The translations under genes were made by a program, and so were the position numbers. Of a stretch of DNA of 64,000 nucleotides, positions 42,273 to 50,562 are shown one piece after another. The notes under the pieces are model-generated. The model did not search any database. It was not told where the DNA came from and worked only from the letters and a program-made list of their open reading frames with translations. Every line of letters starts with the position of its first letter. Position 1 is the first letter of the stretch. Location of the stretch: positions 138,428 to 202,427 of the forward strand of contig NZ_MUXT01000004.1 in NCBI RefSeq assembly GCF_002014965.1. Direction: 5' to 3'. The stretch comes from Moraxella canis. GTDB taxonomy: Bacteria; Pseudomonadota; Gammaproteobacteria; Pseudomonadales; Moraxellaceae.

Positions 42273-42331
42273 GTTTAAATTGATTAGCCATCAGACAGTT
42301 CAATAAAGCCCAATGGCTAATCAATTTAAAC
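42273..42331. repeat. 19-base perfect inverted repeat before gcvP
   Basis: Arms GTTTAAATTGATTAGCCAT (42273-42291) and its exact complement (42313-42331) with a 21-base loop. The right arm shares four bases with the neighbouring hairpin at 42328-42360, so the two stems partly exclude each other. Confidence 0.85.
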
Positions 42332-42360
42332 AAGGGCAAAATGCACTTTTGCCCTTGTTT
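42328..42360 (-). terminator. Hairpin between gcvH and gcvP
   Basis: Perfect 14-base stem AAACAAGGGCAAAA / TTTTGCCCTTGTTT with a five-base loop, 14 bases after the gcvH stop. The T run on the minus strand is short (TTT), so it may only reduce readthrough into gcvP or protect the 3' end. Confidence 0.75.
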
Positions 42361-42374
42361 ACTAAGGCATATGC

Positions 42375-42755
42375 TTATAGTGAGTTTTCGTACTCATCGC
42401 TGGTCATCAAGCCATCATAATCGGCAGGATTGGCAGGCTTGATTTTAAAGAACCAAGCTTTGCCGTATGGGTCTTCGTTAGCAAGCTCTGGGTTATCCAC
42501 CAGCTCTTCGTTGATTTCTACGATTTCTCCAGAGATGGGTGCGTAGACATCCGAAGCGGCTTTGACCGATTCAACCACTGCGATTTCTTCATCTGCAGTC
42601 ACTTCACGGCCCACTTCAGGCAGCTCAACAAATACCACATCGCCAAGTGCATCTTGGGCATGGTCAGTGATGCCAACAGTGATGGTGCCGTCTGCTTCTA
42701 GGCGTAGCCATTCGTGGCTGGCAACGTATTTTAAATCGCTTGGAATATTACTCAT
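42375..42755 (-). CDS. gcvH: Glycine cleavage system H protein
   Basis: Small carrier protein that moves the aminomethyl group between P, T and L proteins on a lipoyl arm. The 126-residue chain has the lipoylated Lys65 in [13 protein letters not shown]. The other family blocks, [12 protein letters not shown] before it and [17 protein letters not shown] [14 protein letters not shown] after it, are normal. It lies between a small secreted protein and gcvP. Confidence 0.96.
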   Translation of the reverse strand: MSNIPSDLKYVASHEWLRLEADGTITVGITDHAQDALGDVVFVELPEVGREVTADEEIAVVESVKAASDVYAPISGEIVEINEELVDNPELANEDPYGKAWFFKIKPANPADYDGLMTSDEYENSL

Positions 42756-42788
42756 AAAAACTCCGTTAGGGTTGGGGTAAAAAATTAA

Positions 42789-43229
42789 TTATAGGGTATG
42801 TATTGAAAAATTTGCCATTTTCCAATAGCTATTCGGTCGTGGTTGATAAAATTTGCAGTGCATGCCAAAGGCATAAAGCTCTCTTTTTAGTAAAAACTCA
42901 TGAGTAAGAAAGGTATCTTTCATTGATTTTTCTGTGTCAATATGAATGGTTTCAACAGGATTGCCAATGCCCACCGTTTTAAAATGATCCAAAACAAATT
43001 GATTGGCAAGTAATGTCCCTTCCATATCATCATCACCAACCCCCAGATAGGGTTTAACAAGATTTAAGAATGGTGCAACTTGTAAGTCTTGATTATTTAA
43101 AGTCTTGGCAGCACTCTCACAAAGCTCAAAAGTCGCCTTTTCATCAGCCAAAGTTTTAAAGACGGGTGTGTCAGCCAAAGCTGACATAGATACCATGCTT
43201 AATAATAAACCGATTGCCAGTTTTTTCAT
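42789..43229 (-). CDS. Secreted protein of unknown function within the gcv operon
   Basis: ATG 43229 has AAGGTT upstream and begins a signal peptide (MKKLAIGLLLSMVSMSALA); longer upstream frames are not used. The 146-residue protein has two Cys in the mature part (FELCESA; MHCKFYQ) that may pair, and an alpha-helical, acidic middle. I recognise no family. It lies 65 bases after gcvT and 33 before gcvH, on the same strand with no terminator, so it should be cotranscribed and under glycine control. A link to glycine metabolism is not evident, since it is exported. Confidence 0.7.
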   Translation of the reverse strand: MKKLAIGLLLSMVSMSALADTPVFKTLADEKATFELCESAAKTLNNQDLQVAPFLNLVKPYLGVGDDDMEGTLLANQFVLDHFKTVGIGNPVETIHIDTEKSMKDTFLTHEFLLKRELYAFGMHCKFYQPRPNSYWKMANFSIHTL

Positions 43230-43294
43230 AATCATAACCTTATTTAAAATCCACCCAAAAGCACTCACCACAGCAAAACTTTTGGGTGTTATCA

Positions 43295-44398
43295 TCAATC
43301 AAACTGCTTTTGACCATTACGTACAAAAGGTAGTTTAAGCACGCGCACATCCACTTCTTTGCCACGCATGATGACTTTGGCAGTATCGCCTGTAAAATCG
43401 ACTGGCACACGAGCGATGGCGATAGATTGCTTTAAGCTTGGGCTAAAGACACCGCTTGTGGTGATGCCATCGCCTTTATCGGTAACGACGGTCATACCAT
43501 CACGCAGCACACCACCTTTGCCTGTTTGTAAAAGCCCAACTTGCTTGACTGTGACACCGTTATTTTTTAGGGCGGTTAGGGCAGATTTGCCCACAAACTC
43601 ACGCTCGCCATTTTTAAGATCCACTGTCCAAGCCATACCCGCTTCTAGCGGACTGGTCTCATCGTCCATATCATTACCATATAGGTTCATGCCTGCTTCC
43701 ATACGCAGTGTATCGCGAGCGCCCAAGCCGCAAGGCTGCACCCCGACATCTGCTAAAGCTTTAAAAAATGCTTCTGCTTGATCGGCGGGTAGGATCACTT
43801 CTACGCCATCTTCGCCTGTATAGCCTGTGCGAGCCACAAACCACTCATCACCCATATCTGCACCGACAAATGGCTTGAGTCCATTCACAGTCTCCGCCCA
43901 TTCAGATTTGACAGTCAGTAGCTTTTCGATGGCTTGTGGACCTTGGATAGCAATCATCGCCAGCTCATAGCGCGGCGTAATAGTTACACCAAATGCTTCA
44001 CCGATTTTGGCAAATTGAGCGGAGTCTTTTTCACGAGTGGCGCCATTTGACACGATGCGATAAGCGGTTTCATCTTCATTCATCAGATAGACGATTAAGT
44101 CATCAATGACGCCGCCGTTATCGTTTAGCATGGCTGAATACAGTGCTTTGCCCACAAAACCTAACTTAGCGACATCATTGGCAAGTAATTTTTGAAAGAA
44201 AGCTTTGGCTTGATCGCCAGTGACATCAGTTACCAGCATGTGAGAGACATCAAACATGCCTGCGTCGGTGCGCACGGCTTCATGTTCGACGATCTGAGAG
44301 CCATAATTGACAGGCAGCTCCCAACCGCCAAAGTCGATTAATTTGCCACCAAAGGCAAGATGGGCATCATAAAGAGGGGTGCGTTGTGGAGCGGTCAT
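43295..44398 (-). CDS. gcvT: Aminomethyltransferase, glycine cleavage T protein
   Basis: Transfers the methylene group from aminomethyl-lipoyl-GcvH to tetrahydrofolate, freeing ammonia. ATG 44398, preceded by AAGGAA, gives 367 residues; the frame extends upstream but that part is riboswitch. Blocks: [60 protein letters not shown]. First gene of the operon gcvT, unknown secreted protein, gcvH, gcvP. No lpd gene is linked. Confidence 0.96.
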   Translation of the reverse strand: MTAPQRTPLYDAHLAFGGKLIDFGGWELPVNYGSQIVEHEAVRTDAGMFDVSHMLVTDVTGDQAKAFFQKLLANDVAKLGFVGKALYSAMLNDNGGVIDDLIVYLMNEDETAYRIVSNGATREKDSAQFAKIGEAFGVTITPRYELAMIAIQGPQAIEKLLTVKSEWAETVNGLKPFVGADMGDEWFVARTGYTGEDGVEVILPADQAEAFFKALADVGVQPCGLGARDTLRMEAGMNLYGNDMDDETSPLEAGMAWTVDLKNGEREFVGKSALTALKNNGVTVKQVGLLQTGKGGVLRDGMTVVTDKGDGITTSGVFSPSLKQSIAIARVPVDFTGDTAKVIMRGKEVDVRVLKLPFVRNGQKQFD

Positions 44399-44470
44399 GG
44401 TCAATTCCTTAGCCTGATTGAGTGCAAAATAATGGGGTATTATCCTTAGAATAATACCTAAAATAAGCAC

Positions 44471-44709
44471 CCCATCTGTCCTTTGACCTGAGATTTTCAA
44501 TGATTTTGTATGAAATGATTTGGCATACAGTCATCATTTTCTTCCCTTCGGTAGGTGAATTTCACCATTCTCCAGATTGTGTTGGCAAGTATTTGCCGAG
44601 ATTTTCAGTCCTGTGACCTGAGCGATTATGGGGAATGCGTGCCAAGCTGCACGACAGTTTGCGCCTTCGGTGGTATTTTGAAAACGTCCTGTTCAAAATA
44701 CACTCTCCT
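44471..44709 (-). promoter_or_regulatory. Tandem glycine riboswitch
   Basis: Two consecutive aptamers in the gcvT leader. Aptamer 1 (about 44585-44709) reads GGAGAG, ACCGAAGGCGCAAAC, CGCTCAGGTCACAGGACTG. Aptamer 2 (about 44471-44575) reads CTGGAGAATGG, ACCGAAGGGAAGAAAA, TCTCAGGTCAAAGGACAGA. These are the conserved cores (GGAGAg, CCGAAGG, CTCAGGtxxxxGGACxG) of the gcvT element. Glycine binding should switch the operon on, to let the cell use excess glycine. Confidence 0.93.
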
Positions 44710-44727
44710 GAAAATCAAAACACCCTT

Positions 44728-44756
44728 ATTATGAAAAATAATGCTACAATTTACAA
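44728..44756 (-). promoter_or_regulatory. Promoter of the gcv operon
   Basis: On the minus strand TTGTAA (44751-44756), 17-base spacer, CATAAT (44728-44733). It would start transcription about 10 bases before the first riboswitch aptamer. Confidence 0.7.
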
Positions 44757-44890
44757 GTGAAATTTTGAGCTTTTTAAAAATAATTGGCAAAATACATTGG
44801 GCTGACTCAAAATGATTCCTGTGAATCAGCAATATCATAAAAGCTCATATGATTAATTGTATATATTAACATTTTATTAAGGAATTTTGA

Positions 44891-45211
44891 ATGCACTGCG
44901 ATGTTTATAAATTTCCAAAAAACGAAGGCTGGTATGTGTATATCGCACGTCCTGATTACCCGAATGACACCCAAGAGCTCAAAGACTGGCTGGGTGTTTT
45001 ACCGACGGCGATGCGCGCTAAGCTTGGCTTGGGTCAGTTTGTAATGCATTTAGACTTGGCATCAAGACAAACACTGGCTCAAGCAGACATCGAGCAGGTT
45101 AAAGCTAAGCTTAATGAGCAGGGCTATTATATTCAAGCGCCGCCATCAGAGATGCTCGCTGCTCAAGCACTGATGAAGGCTAAAGAAGCTCAAGATAAGA
45201 AATTTGATTGA
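44891..45211 (+). CDS. YcgL domain protein
   Basis: A 106-residue cytoplasmic protein. The chain starts with the family pattern CDVYKFPKNEGWYVYIARPD, contains ADIEQVKAKLNEQGYYIQAPP (the conserved C-terminal part of YcgL), then a short helical tail. AAGGA precedes the start. The biochemical role of the family is not known. It stands divergent from the gcv operon. Confidence 0.85.
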   Translation: MHCDVYKFPKNEGWYVYIARPDYPNDTQELKDWLGVLPTAMRAKLGLGQFVMHLDLASRQTLAQADIEQVKAKLNEQGYYIQAPPSEMLAAQALMKAKEAQDKKFD

Positions 45212-45329
45212 GTTTAACAATTTGATTTTTCATCAGATTTTTAAATATCACCAATTTTAACAACATTTTTATGCTTGAATTATTAAAAAGCGTGTTAAAA
45301 TAAATCAATTTTATTTTTGGTCAAAATCA

Positions 45330-45812
45330 ATGAATTGGTTAAAAGATTTACCGCTTGAGCAAATCGGTGAAGCGCTGTCAGGCTTTTTTAGCTTTTGGGG
45401 TCGACTGACGGAGGGTGTGCCTGCAGGTCAGTTACCGCTCATCGTTTATGTCGTCTGCTGTGGATTGGTGCTGCTTTTATGGCTAGTTATTATGCGCCTG
45501 ATACCCCGACCTTTTAAGGGGATTAGTTTGGTCGTCTTGGCAGCGGTCATGTTCGCACCAGGACAAGCAGCAGGGGATACAGGTGAGATTGCGCCTGCGA
45601 TGATTGGGGTATTTCATGCCATATTGATGAAGGATTTTGGTGCCGCGCTTGGGGCAACGGTGCCGATTTTTGCGGTGCTCGCCGCTTTATTGGTCGTGGG
45701 TGCAGCTTGGCAGATGGCTCGGGGTGCGATTGCGGCTAATGCTGAAAAAGAAGCGCAGGCGCTGCACATCCAGCAGCAAAAGCGACTACTGGATTCTGAC
45801 CGATCGAACTAA
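45330..45812 (+). CDS. Uncharacterised three-helix membrane protein
   Basis: A 160-residue protein not assignable to a family. Hydrophobic segments lie at about residues 37-58, 67-84 and 108-128, with a cytoplasmic Gln/Lys/Asp-rich tail (EKEAQALHIQQQKRLLDSDR). The first 30 residues are amphipathic. No ribosome site is strong, but the ATG is the first in the frame. It is followed by a terminator and lies ahead of the rpsF operon. Confidence 0.65.
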   Translation: MNWLKDLPLEQIGEALSGFFSFWGRLTEGVPAGQLPLIVYVVCCGLVLLLWLVIMRLIPRPFKGISLVVLAAVMFAPGQAAGDTGEIAPAMIGVFHAILMKDFGAALGATVPIFAVLAALLVVGAAWQMARGAIAANAEKEAQALHIQQQKRLLDSDRSN

Positions 45813-45824
45813 GATAAGTATGAC

Positions 45825-45851
45825 AAAAAAGCTGCTTTCGGCGGCTTTTTT
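45825..45851 (+). terminator. Terminator before the rpsF operon
   Basis: AAAAAGCTGC-tttcg-GCGGCTTTTT hairpin with a T run. Confidence 0.8.
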
Positions 45852-45962
45852 CATGGCTATTTTTAATGATTGATGCACTGAGCTAAAATTAATGCTTATT
45901 AATGGTGTAGCACATCAACGTCCAATAAAGATGCCATCAACCCTTCAAAAGTTAATTTTAGC

Positions 45963-45990
45963 TTGAATGTTTTAAAATTTGGTGTATAAT
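45963..45990 (+). promoter_or_regulatory. Promoter of the rpsF operon
   Basis: TTGAAT (45963-45968), 16-base spacer, TATAAT (45985-45990). The leader that follows (about 78 bases) ends in AATCCGTAGGGAGT, like the CCG-containing S6:S18 autoregulatory element of E. coli (ACACCGTAAGGAG). Confidence 0.65.
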
Positions 45991-46074
45991 ATGCGCCTTG
46001 TGACTATTATATCAGCTCACATCTCCTTGCTATCATCATAAGATGGTGGCTGTTTTAATCCGTAGGGAGTCCTT

Positions 46075-46476
46075 ATGAGACATTATGAAGTGGTGCTACT
46101 GGTTCATCCAGATCAAAGCAACCAAGTTGCCGACATGGTAACCAAATACCGTACTTTGGTAGAAGATAATGGCGGCTCAAACCACCGTCTAGAAGATTGG
46201 GGTCGTCGTCAATTGGCGTATCCAATCAATAAGATTCACAAAGCACACTATGTTTTGTTAAACATTGAGTGTAACGAAGAAACTTTGGCTCAGCTTGAAG
46301 AGCTGTTCAAATATAACGATGCCATCATCCGTAGCCTAGTTATCCGTCGCGACTCTGCCATCACTGAGCAATCACCATTGGCGAAGGAAGCAGAAGATAA
46401 GCGCACTCGTAAAGCTAACCGCCGTAATGACGTTCGCACCGAGCAAGGTGAGAACGACGCTGACAGCGATAACTAA
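46075..46476 (+). CDS. rpsF: Ribosomal protein bS6
   Basis: A 30S platform protein that binds bS18. The 133-residue chain starts [15 protein letters not shown] and has [20 protein letters not shown] (the conserved core). The C-terminal tail is charged ([13 protein letters not shown]), as in other gammaproteobacteria where it is glutamylated in E. coli. GGGAG precedes the ATG. First gene of rpsF-rpsR-rplI; priB is missing between rpsF and rpsR. Confidence 0.97.
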   Translation: MRHYEVVLLVHPDQSNQVADMVTKYRTLVEDNGGSNHRLEDWGRRQLAYPINKIHKAHYVLLNIECNEETLAQLEELFKYNDAIIRSLVIRRDSAITEQSPLAKEAEDKRTRKANRRNDVRTEQGENDADSDN

Positions 46477-46492
46477 TTAAGGAGATTTCATC

Positions 46493-46720
46493 ATGGCACG
46501 TTTCTATCGTCGTCGTAAATTCTGCCGTTTCACCGCTGAAGGCATCACTCACATCGACTATAAAGATGTTGAACTTTTGAAGCAATATATCAGTGAAAAT
46601 GGCAAAATCGTTCCTAGCCGTATTACTGGTACTTCAAACAAATATCAGCGTCAGCTAGCAGTTGCCATCAAACAAGCTCGTTATTTGGCACTATTGCCAT
46701 ATACCGACAACCACAAGTAA
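46493..46720 (+). CDS. rpsR: Ribosomal protein bS18
   Basis: A 75-residue basic 30S protein, partner of bS6. RRRKFCRF at the start, [20 protein letters not shown] and PSRITGT are the family core, followed by [26 protein letters not shown] stands seven bases before the ATG. Sixteen bases separate it from rpsF. Confidence 0.97.
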   Translation: MARFYRRRKFCRFTAEGITHIDYKDVELLKQYISENGKIVPSRITGTSNKYQRQLAVAIKQARYLALLPYTDNHK

Positions 46721-46736
46721 TTAACGGAGAAAAATC

Positions 46737-47216
46737 ATGCAAGTTATTCTATTACAGCGTGTCGTTAATCTTGGTAAACTTGGCGAGACTGTTGATGTTA
46801 AAGCGGGTTACGGTCGTAACTACCTAATCCCACAAGGTAAAGCATTGCCTGCAACTGAAGCTAATTTGGCTAAGTTTGAAGCTCGCCGTGCTGAGCTTGA
46901 AGCCTTGGAAGCTGAAGAATTGGCAGCGGCTAATGCACGTGCTGAAGCATTGACTGATGTTAATGTGATCATGCGTGCTAAGTCTGGTGATGAAGGCAAG
47001 CTATTTGGTTCTATCGGTGCTCGCGATATCGCTGATGCATTGACAAAATCTGGCTTGGAAGTTGATCGCTCAGAAGTTAAGATGCCTGAAGGTGCTTTCC
47101 GTCAAGTTGGCGAGTATAAAGTGACTATCCAGTTGCATCATGATGTCAGCGCTGACATCGTTGTGACCATCTTGTCAGAAGATGCACCAACCGCTGAAGA
47201 AGACGATAACGAATAA
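46737..47216 (+). CDS. rplI: Ribosomal protein bL9
   Basis: A 159-residue 50S protein with two domains. The N-domain [35 protein letters not shown] is standard. A long helix (52-75) connects to the C-domain with [20 protein letters not shown]. Compared to the usual 148-150 residues it has an acidic tail of about ten residues ([11 protein letters not shown]). Last gene of the operon, with a strong terminator. Confidence 0.97.
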   Translation: MQVILLQRVVNLGKLGETVDVKAGYGRNYLIPQGKALPATEANLAKFEARRAELEALEAEELAAANARAEALTDVNVIMRAKSGDEGKLFGSIGARDIADALTKSGLEVDRSEVKMPEGAFRQVGEYKVTIQLHHDVSADIVVTILSEDAPTAEEDDNE

Positions 47217-47240
47217 TTGTTAAAATTTTTGGTTATCCAC

Positions 47241-47275
47241 AAACCCCTAAAGGTCATACTTTAGGGGTTTTGTAT
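47241..47275 (+). terminator. Terminator of the rpsF operon
   Basis: Perfect 12-base stem AAACCCCTAAAG / CTTTAGGGGTTT with a six-base loop and following T-rich bases. Confidence 0.85.
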
Positions 47276-47668
47276 TATCATGGTTAGACTGCCGAAATTG
47301 TATAGCCTTTTACTGCTTGAATACTCAGTTTAATGAATAAAAGTAGGTGGCGACAGCTTTTGACAAACTATAAATTCTTCTTAAAAATTTAATAAAAACC
47401 ATTATCATAAAAGTTAATGGTTGTACACCTTATTTACACAAAGGATACAACTCCCAATAAATATCATTACAAAAAGTGCGGAATTGATCTTTGATCAGGT
47501 GATATAATCTATTCATAAAATATTGCATAGATCGCATAAAAAGTTCATGCGATTTTGTATGACACTATGACACATAGTGAGACCGACATATTATTGACTA
47601 ATTTTTAACCATCGACTCTAAATTTTTGAATTTCAGTAATCTAAGGTCGCCCATATACTCAACCAAAA
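47276..47668. other. Non-coding gap before the META-domain gene
   Basis: About 390 AT-rich bases. I see no reading frame, tRNA or convincing structured RNA. The long leader may hold the promoter of the lipoprotein gene; TATAAT occurs at 47501-47506 (GATATAATCT). Confidence 0.35.
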
Positions 47669-47677
47669 GTGATGATT

Positions 47678-48589
47678 ATGAAAGCGCCAAAGCCCAAACT
47701 CAGTTTAACAACGTCACTACTCATTTTGACTTCAGCCATCGCTACCCTTTCTTTTTCTGCGTGCTATCAAATTAAGGATGCGGTGAATGGGGCGGTCAGT
47801 GAGGTGAGCCAGCAACCAATCAAAACCCCCAATCAGGCTGCCAAAGTGACTACCGCCAAAAATTCAAGTTTTCAAACCGCTACCGATGAGCTTTTAAAAA
47901 ATTATAACTGGACATTGGTGTCTGCTGAGGTGCAAGGTGCGCCCATTCATAGTTATGAAAAGATTATTGAGGAGCGAGCGGGTAGTTTGATTTTCTCAAA
48001 TCGCGGTGCGTATTTTAATGTGGGCTGTAATCACAATTTCCAAAATTATCAATTATCTGAAGGTCGGTTATCCGTCAGTAAAAGAGCCTCTACTTTAATG
48101 GCTTGCCATTTTCCCAGCGATGATCTACCCAATCTGGCTCAAATAGAATCAAAGCTTTCGCAGGATTTGAATGACTCAACCCTGAAAATTAGGACCAATC
48201 CTGATGATTACACAGCCACTTTGTTGCTCCAAAAAGGGGCTCAAGTGCTGACCTGGCAGGGAGAGATGAAGCCCGAAGTTCGTTATGGTGAGCCGGTTTT
48301 ACTATTTTGGGAAGTTGAGCCAGAAAAAATTAACTGCGTTGATGAAAGCGGTAAAGAGCGTCAATGCCTAAAAGTTCGCAATGTCACTTATAATGAACAA
48401 GGCATTAAGACTGGGTCTGGCGCATGGCGTACTTTTTATGGCGAGATTCATGGATACGAACATCAGCCGAATTTGCGTCAAATCGTTCGCCTAAATGCCT
48501 ATAATAATCCTGAGGGTAAAGAAAACCCGTATTATATCTACGACAGATCGGTTGAGATTCATTATCTGGATGTTCCAGTATCTCAATAA
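47678..48589 (+). CDS. META and DUF4377 domain lipoprotein
   Basis: A 303-residue lipoprotein. Signal peptide with lipobox SFSAC (lipid Cys29). Residues about 75-175 are a META (HslJ-like) domain: NYNWTLVSAEVQGAPI, GSLIFSNRGAYFNVGCNHNF, and the TLMACH end typical of that domain. The final 100 residues hold CVDESGKERQCLKVR, which fits DUF4377, often fused to META. Such envelope proteins are heat- or stress-linked. The start at ATG 47678 is preferred to GTG/ATG codons slightly upstream, but the ribosome site is weak. It converges with the lysR gene. Confidence 0.75.
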   Translation: MKAPKPKLSLTTSLLILTSAIATLSFSACYQIKDAVNGAVSEVSQQPIKTPNQAAKVTTAKNSSFQTATDELLKNYNWTLVSAEVQGAPIHSYEKIIEERAGSLIFSNRGAYFNVGCNHNFQNYQLSEGRLSVSKRASTLMACHFPSDDLPNLAQIESKLSQDLNDSTLKIRTNPDDYTATLLLQKGAQVLTWQGEMKPEVRYGEPVLLFWEVEPEKINCVDESGKERQCLKVRNVTYNEQGIKTGSGAWRTFYGEIHGYEHQPNLRQIVRLNAYNNPEGKENPYYIYDRSVEIHYLDVPVSQ

Positions 48590-48595
48590 ATAACT

Positions 48596-49489
48596 TTACG
48601 CCAAAGGTATTATAGAATCTGACTTGCAGTGCGTCATCAGCCAATCTACAAAACTGCGCACTGCCGCAAATGCGCCGCGATTCTTATAATAAATCAAAGA
48701 AATGGGTACAGGATCAATTTTCCAATCACCCAATAGCTCAACCAGTTCAGGATGTTTGTCTGCACTGGTTTTGCACATTTTACCCACGCCCAATCCTTTT
48801 ACGATCATGTCATCAACCATGGTATAGTCATTACAGCCGATATACGCGTTTGGACTGACCTTGACGGTTTTATGATCTTGACTGAAGTGCCACGGCATAC
48901 TGAGCGTTTGGGCGATGATTTTATGCTTATATAAGTCGCTAGGTGTCTTTGGTACGCCATGCTTTGATAGGTATTCTGCAGTGGCGTAGATGCCAAACTC
49001 CATCATCATCCATGTTCTTGCAACGACGTTGTCGTTTTGGATAGTCCCCACACGGATTGAGATATCAATGCCATCTTGAATCATATTGATTTTTTGTTGA
49101 CTAAAATTGATATCCAAAGAAACCCTAGGATAAGCTGCCAAATATCCATCTAATAACGGTATCAGATAGCGATGACCAATATCAGTCGCCACAGAGATGC
49201 GCAGCAGTCCCGTGGGTTCTTCAAGCTCTTTATGAATGCTGCTGATGGCGTTATCTGCTTCTTTGAGCATATTTTGGGCATGCTCAAAAAATCGCTCGCC
49301 AAGTTCATTGAGAGTGACGCCTTTTTTACCGCGATTTAGTAGCTGTGTACCAAGCGTATTTTCTAGATGAGTCAATCTGCGACTCAGCTTAGAGACTGTA
49401 ATACCAGTCAATTCTGAGGCAGAGCTTAAACTGCCTGCCTGAACCACGGACACAAACAATCGGATATCATCAAGACTGGGCTGAACCAT
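48596..49489 (-). CDS. LysR-type transcriptional regulator
   Basis: A 297-residue DNA-binding regulator. Winged helix-turn-helix at residues 5-62 (AGSLSSASELTGITVSKLSR with RLTHLENTLGTQLLNRGKKG), then a periplasmic-binding-protein-like effector domain (from about 90). It is divergent from the FMN reductase gene at 49887 across a 397-base gap, the usual arrangement for a LysR regulator and its target, so it may control that gene in response to quinone or electrophile stress. The effector cannot be read from the sequence. Confidence 0.88.
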   Translation of the reverse strand: MVQPSLDDIRLFVSVVQAGSLSSASELTGITVSKLSRRLTHLENTLGTQLLNRGKKGVTLNELGERFFEHAQNMLKEADNAISSIHKELEEPTGLLRISVATDIGHRYLIPLLDGYLAAYPRVSLDINFSQQKINMIQDGIDISIRVGTIQNDNVVARTWMMMEFGIYATAEYLSKHGVPKTPSDLYKHKIIAQTLSMPWHFSQDHKTVKVSPNAYIGCNDYTMVDDMIVKGLGVGKMCKTSADKHPELVELLGDWKIDPVPISLIYYKNRGAFAAVRSFVDWLMTHCKSDSIIPLA

Positions 49490-49886
49490 AATATTTCTAT
49501 ATAACTTATTAAGGTGGAGATGGCAAAGTGTAGCTTGTTATTTCTTTAAAATCAATGGTATTCATAAAATTTTGTCTTTAGAATATGCTAGTAAACATAA
49601 CATTTAAACAGATTTTGCCATACAGGGTAATGTGCGTTAGTTAATCCTATCGTATCATAAAATGCGGCTACCATAAGATAAAGTTTAGAAAACTAAACTT
49701 AATAAAAGCCGAATTAAGCGACAAATTCGTATCAAACTTTGCAAAAATAGAAAATAATGTTTTATAAATAACCTTGTTCAAGATGAATTTTCTCGGCATA
49801 ATATCCACCATCAACATTGATCGCGATAAAACGATCAACCAATTTCATCTCGCCCAACAAGGGCAAATATTTAAGGAAATGACATC
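49490..49886. promoter_or_regulatory. LysR / FMN reductase divergent region
   Basis: A 397-base AT-rich gap. It contains the inverted repeat AAGTTTAG-aaaa-CTAAACTT at 49681-49700, a possible operator; the arms are A/T rich and do not show a strict T-N11-A LysR core. A TTTTATAAATAACC stretch near 49760 may be the reductase promoter. Confidence 0.4.
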
Positions 49887-50432
49887 ATGACAAAACAAGT
49901 TGCAGTATTAATCGGTAGCGCAAGCAAGACTTCTGTAAACAAGTTGGCGTTTAAATATCTTGAGTCTGTTGCTCCTGCCTCACTACAATTCAAAGTGGTT
50001 GAAATCGCAGACCTTCCACTATATGACCGTGATTTGGATGAGCAAGATGTACCTGCTTATAACCGTTTCCGTGAAGAAATCAAAGCAGCTGACGCTATCC
50101 TATGGATCAGCCCAGAGCACAATGGCGGTCCTTCAGCAATGATCAAAAATGCCATCGACATCGCTTCACGCCCAATGGGTCAAAGCGTTTGGACTGGCAA
50201 GCCATTAGGTCTAATCAGCGTCAATGCTAACGGTAGCTCACGGGTAACTGATCAGCTTCGCACCATCGCGACAAGCCCAGCACTAAATATGCCAACCCTA
50301 CCATTTGGTGCATACTTCGGCGGTATCTTCGCTGGTGCGTTTAATGAGCAGGGCGAGCTGGTTTCTGAGCATGGTAAAGCGACTTTGGAAGGCTTTATCA
50401 ATGCTTATGCTGAGTTCATCGAAAAGTTCTGA
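49887..50432 (+). CDS. NADPH-dependent FMN reductase (ChrR/YieF-like)
   Basis: A 181-residue flavodoxin-fold enzyme. GSASKTSVNKLA (residues 11-22) binds the FMN phosphate, and ISPEHNGGPSAMIKNAIDIA with the following SRP is the signature of the quinone/chromate reductase family. Likely reduces quinones or nitro- and azo-compounds with NAD(P)H as protection against redox stress. A strong AAGGAAATG-type site precedes the start. The divergent LysR regulator may control it. Confidence 0.87.
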   Translation: MTKQVAVLIGSASKTSVNKLAFKYLESVAPASLQFKVVEIADLPLYDRDLDEQDVPAYNRFREEIKAADAILWISPEHNGGPSAMIKNAIDIASRPMGQSVWTGKPLGLISVNANGSSRVTDQLRTIATSPALNMPTLPFGAYFGGIFAGAFNEQGELVSEHGKATLEGFINAYAEFIEKF

Positions 50433-50473
50433 TTTCGATGATCAGTCATCACACTGATGGATGAGTGAATCAT

Positions 50474-50500
50474 AACCACCCAATTTAGGGTGGTTATTTT
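50474..50500 (+). terminator. Terminator after the FMN reductase
   Basis: Stem AACCACCC / GGGTGGTT with a six-base AT loop, then ATTTT. Confidence 0.8.
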
Positions 50501-50562
50501 CTTTTACAAAGTAAGCTACCCATTGATTTAAAATTCGGCTACAATAGACAAATCTTTGTCTC

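Noticed and set aside
42789..43298. Longer form of the secreted protein beginning at 43298
   Set aside because: The signal peptide and ribosome site place the start at 43229; the longer form would overlap the gcvT end and bury the signal.
44626..44838. 70-codon frame on the minus strand before gcvT
   Set aside because: It lies over the first glycine aptamer and the promoter; RNA structure explains the sequence better.
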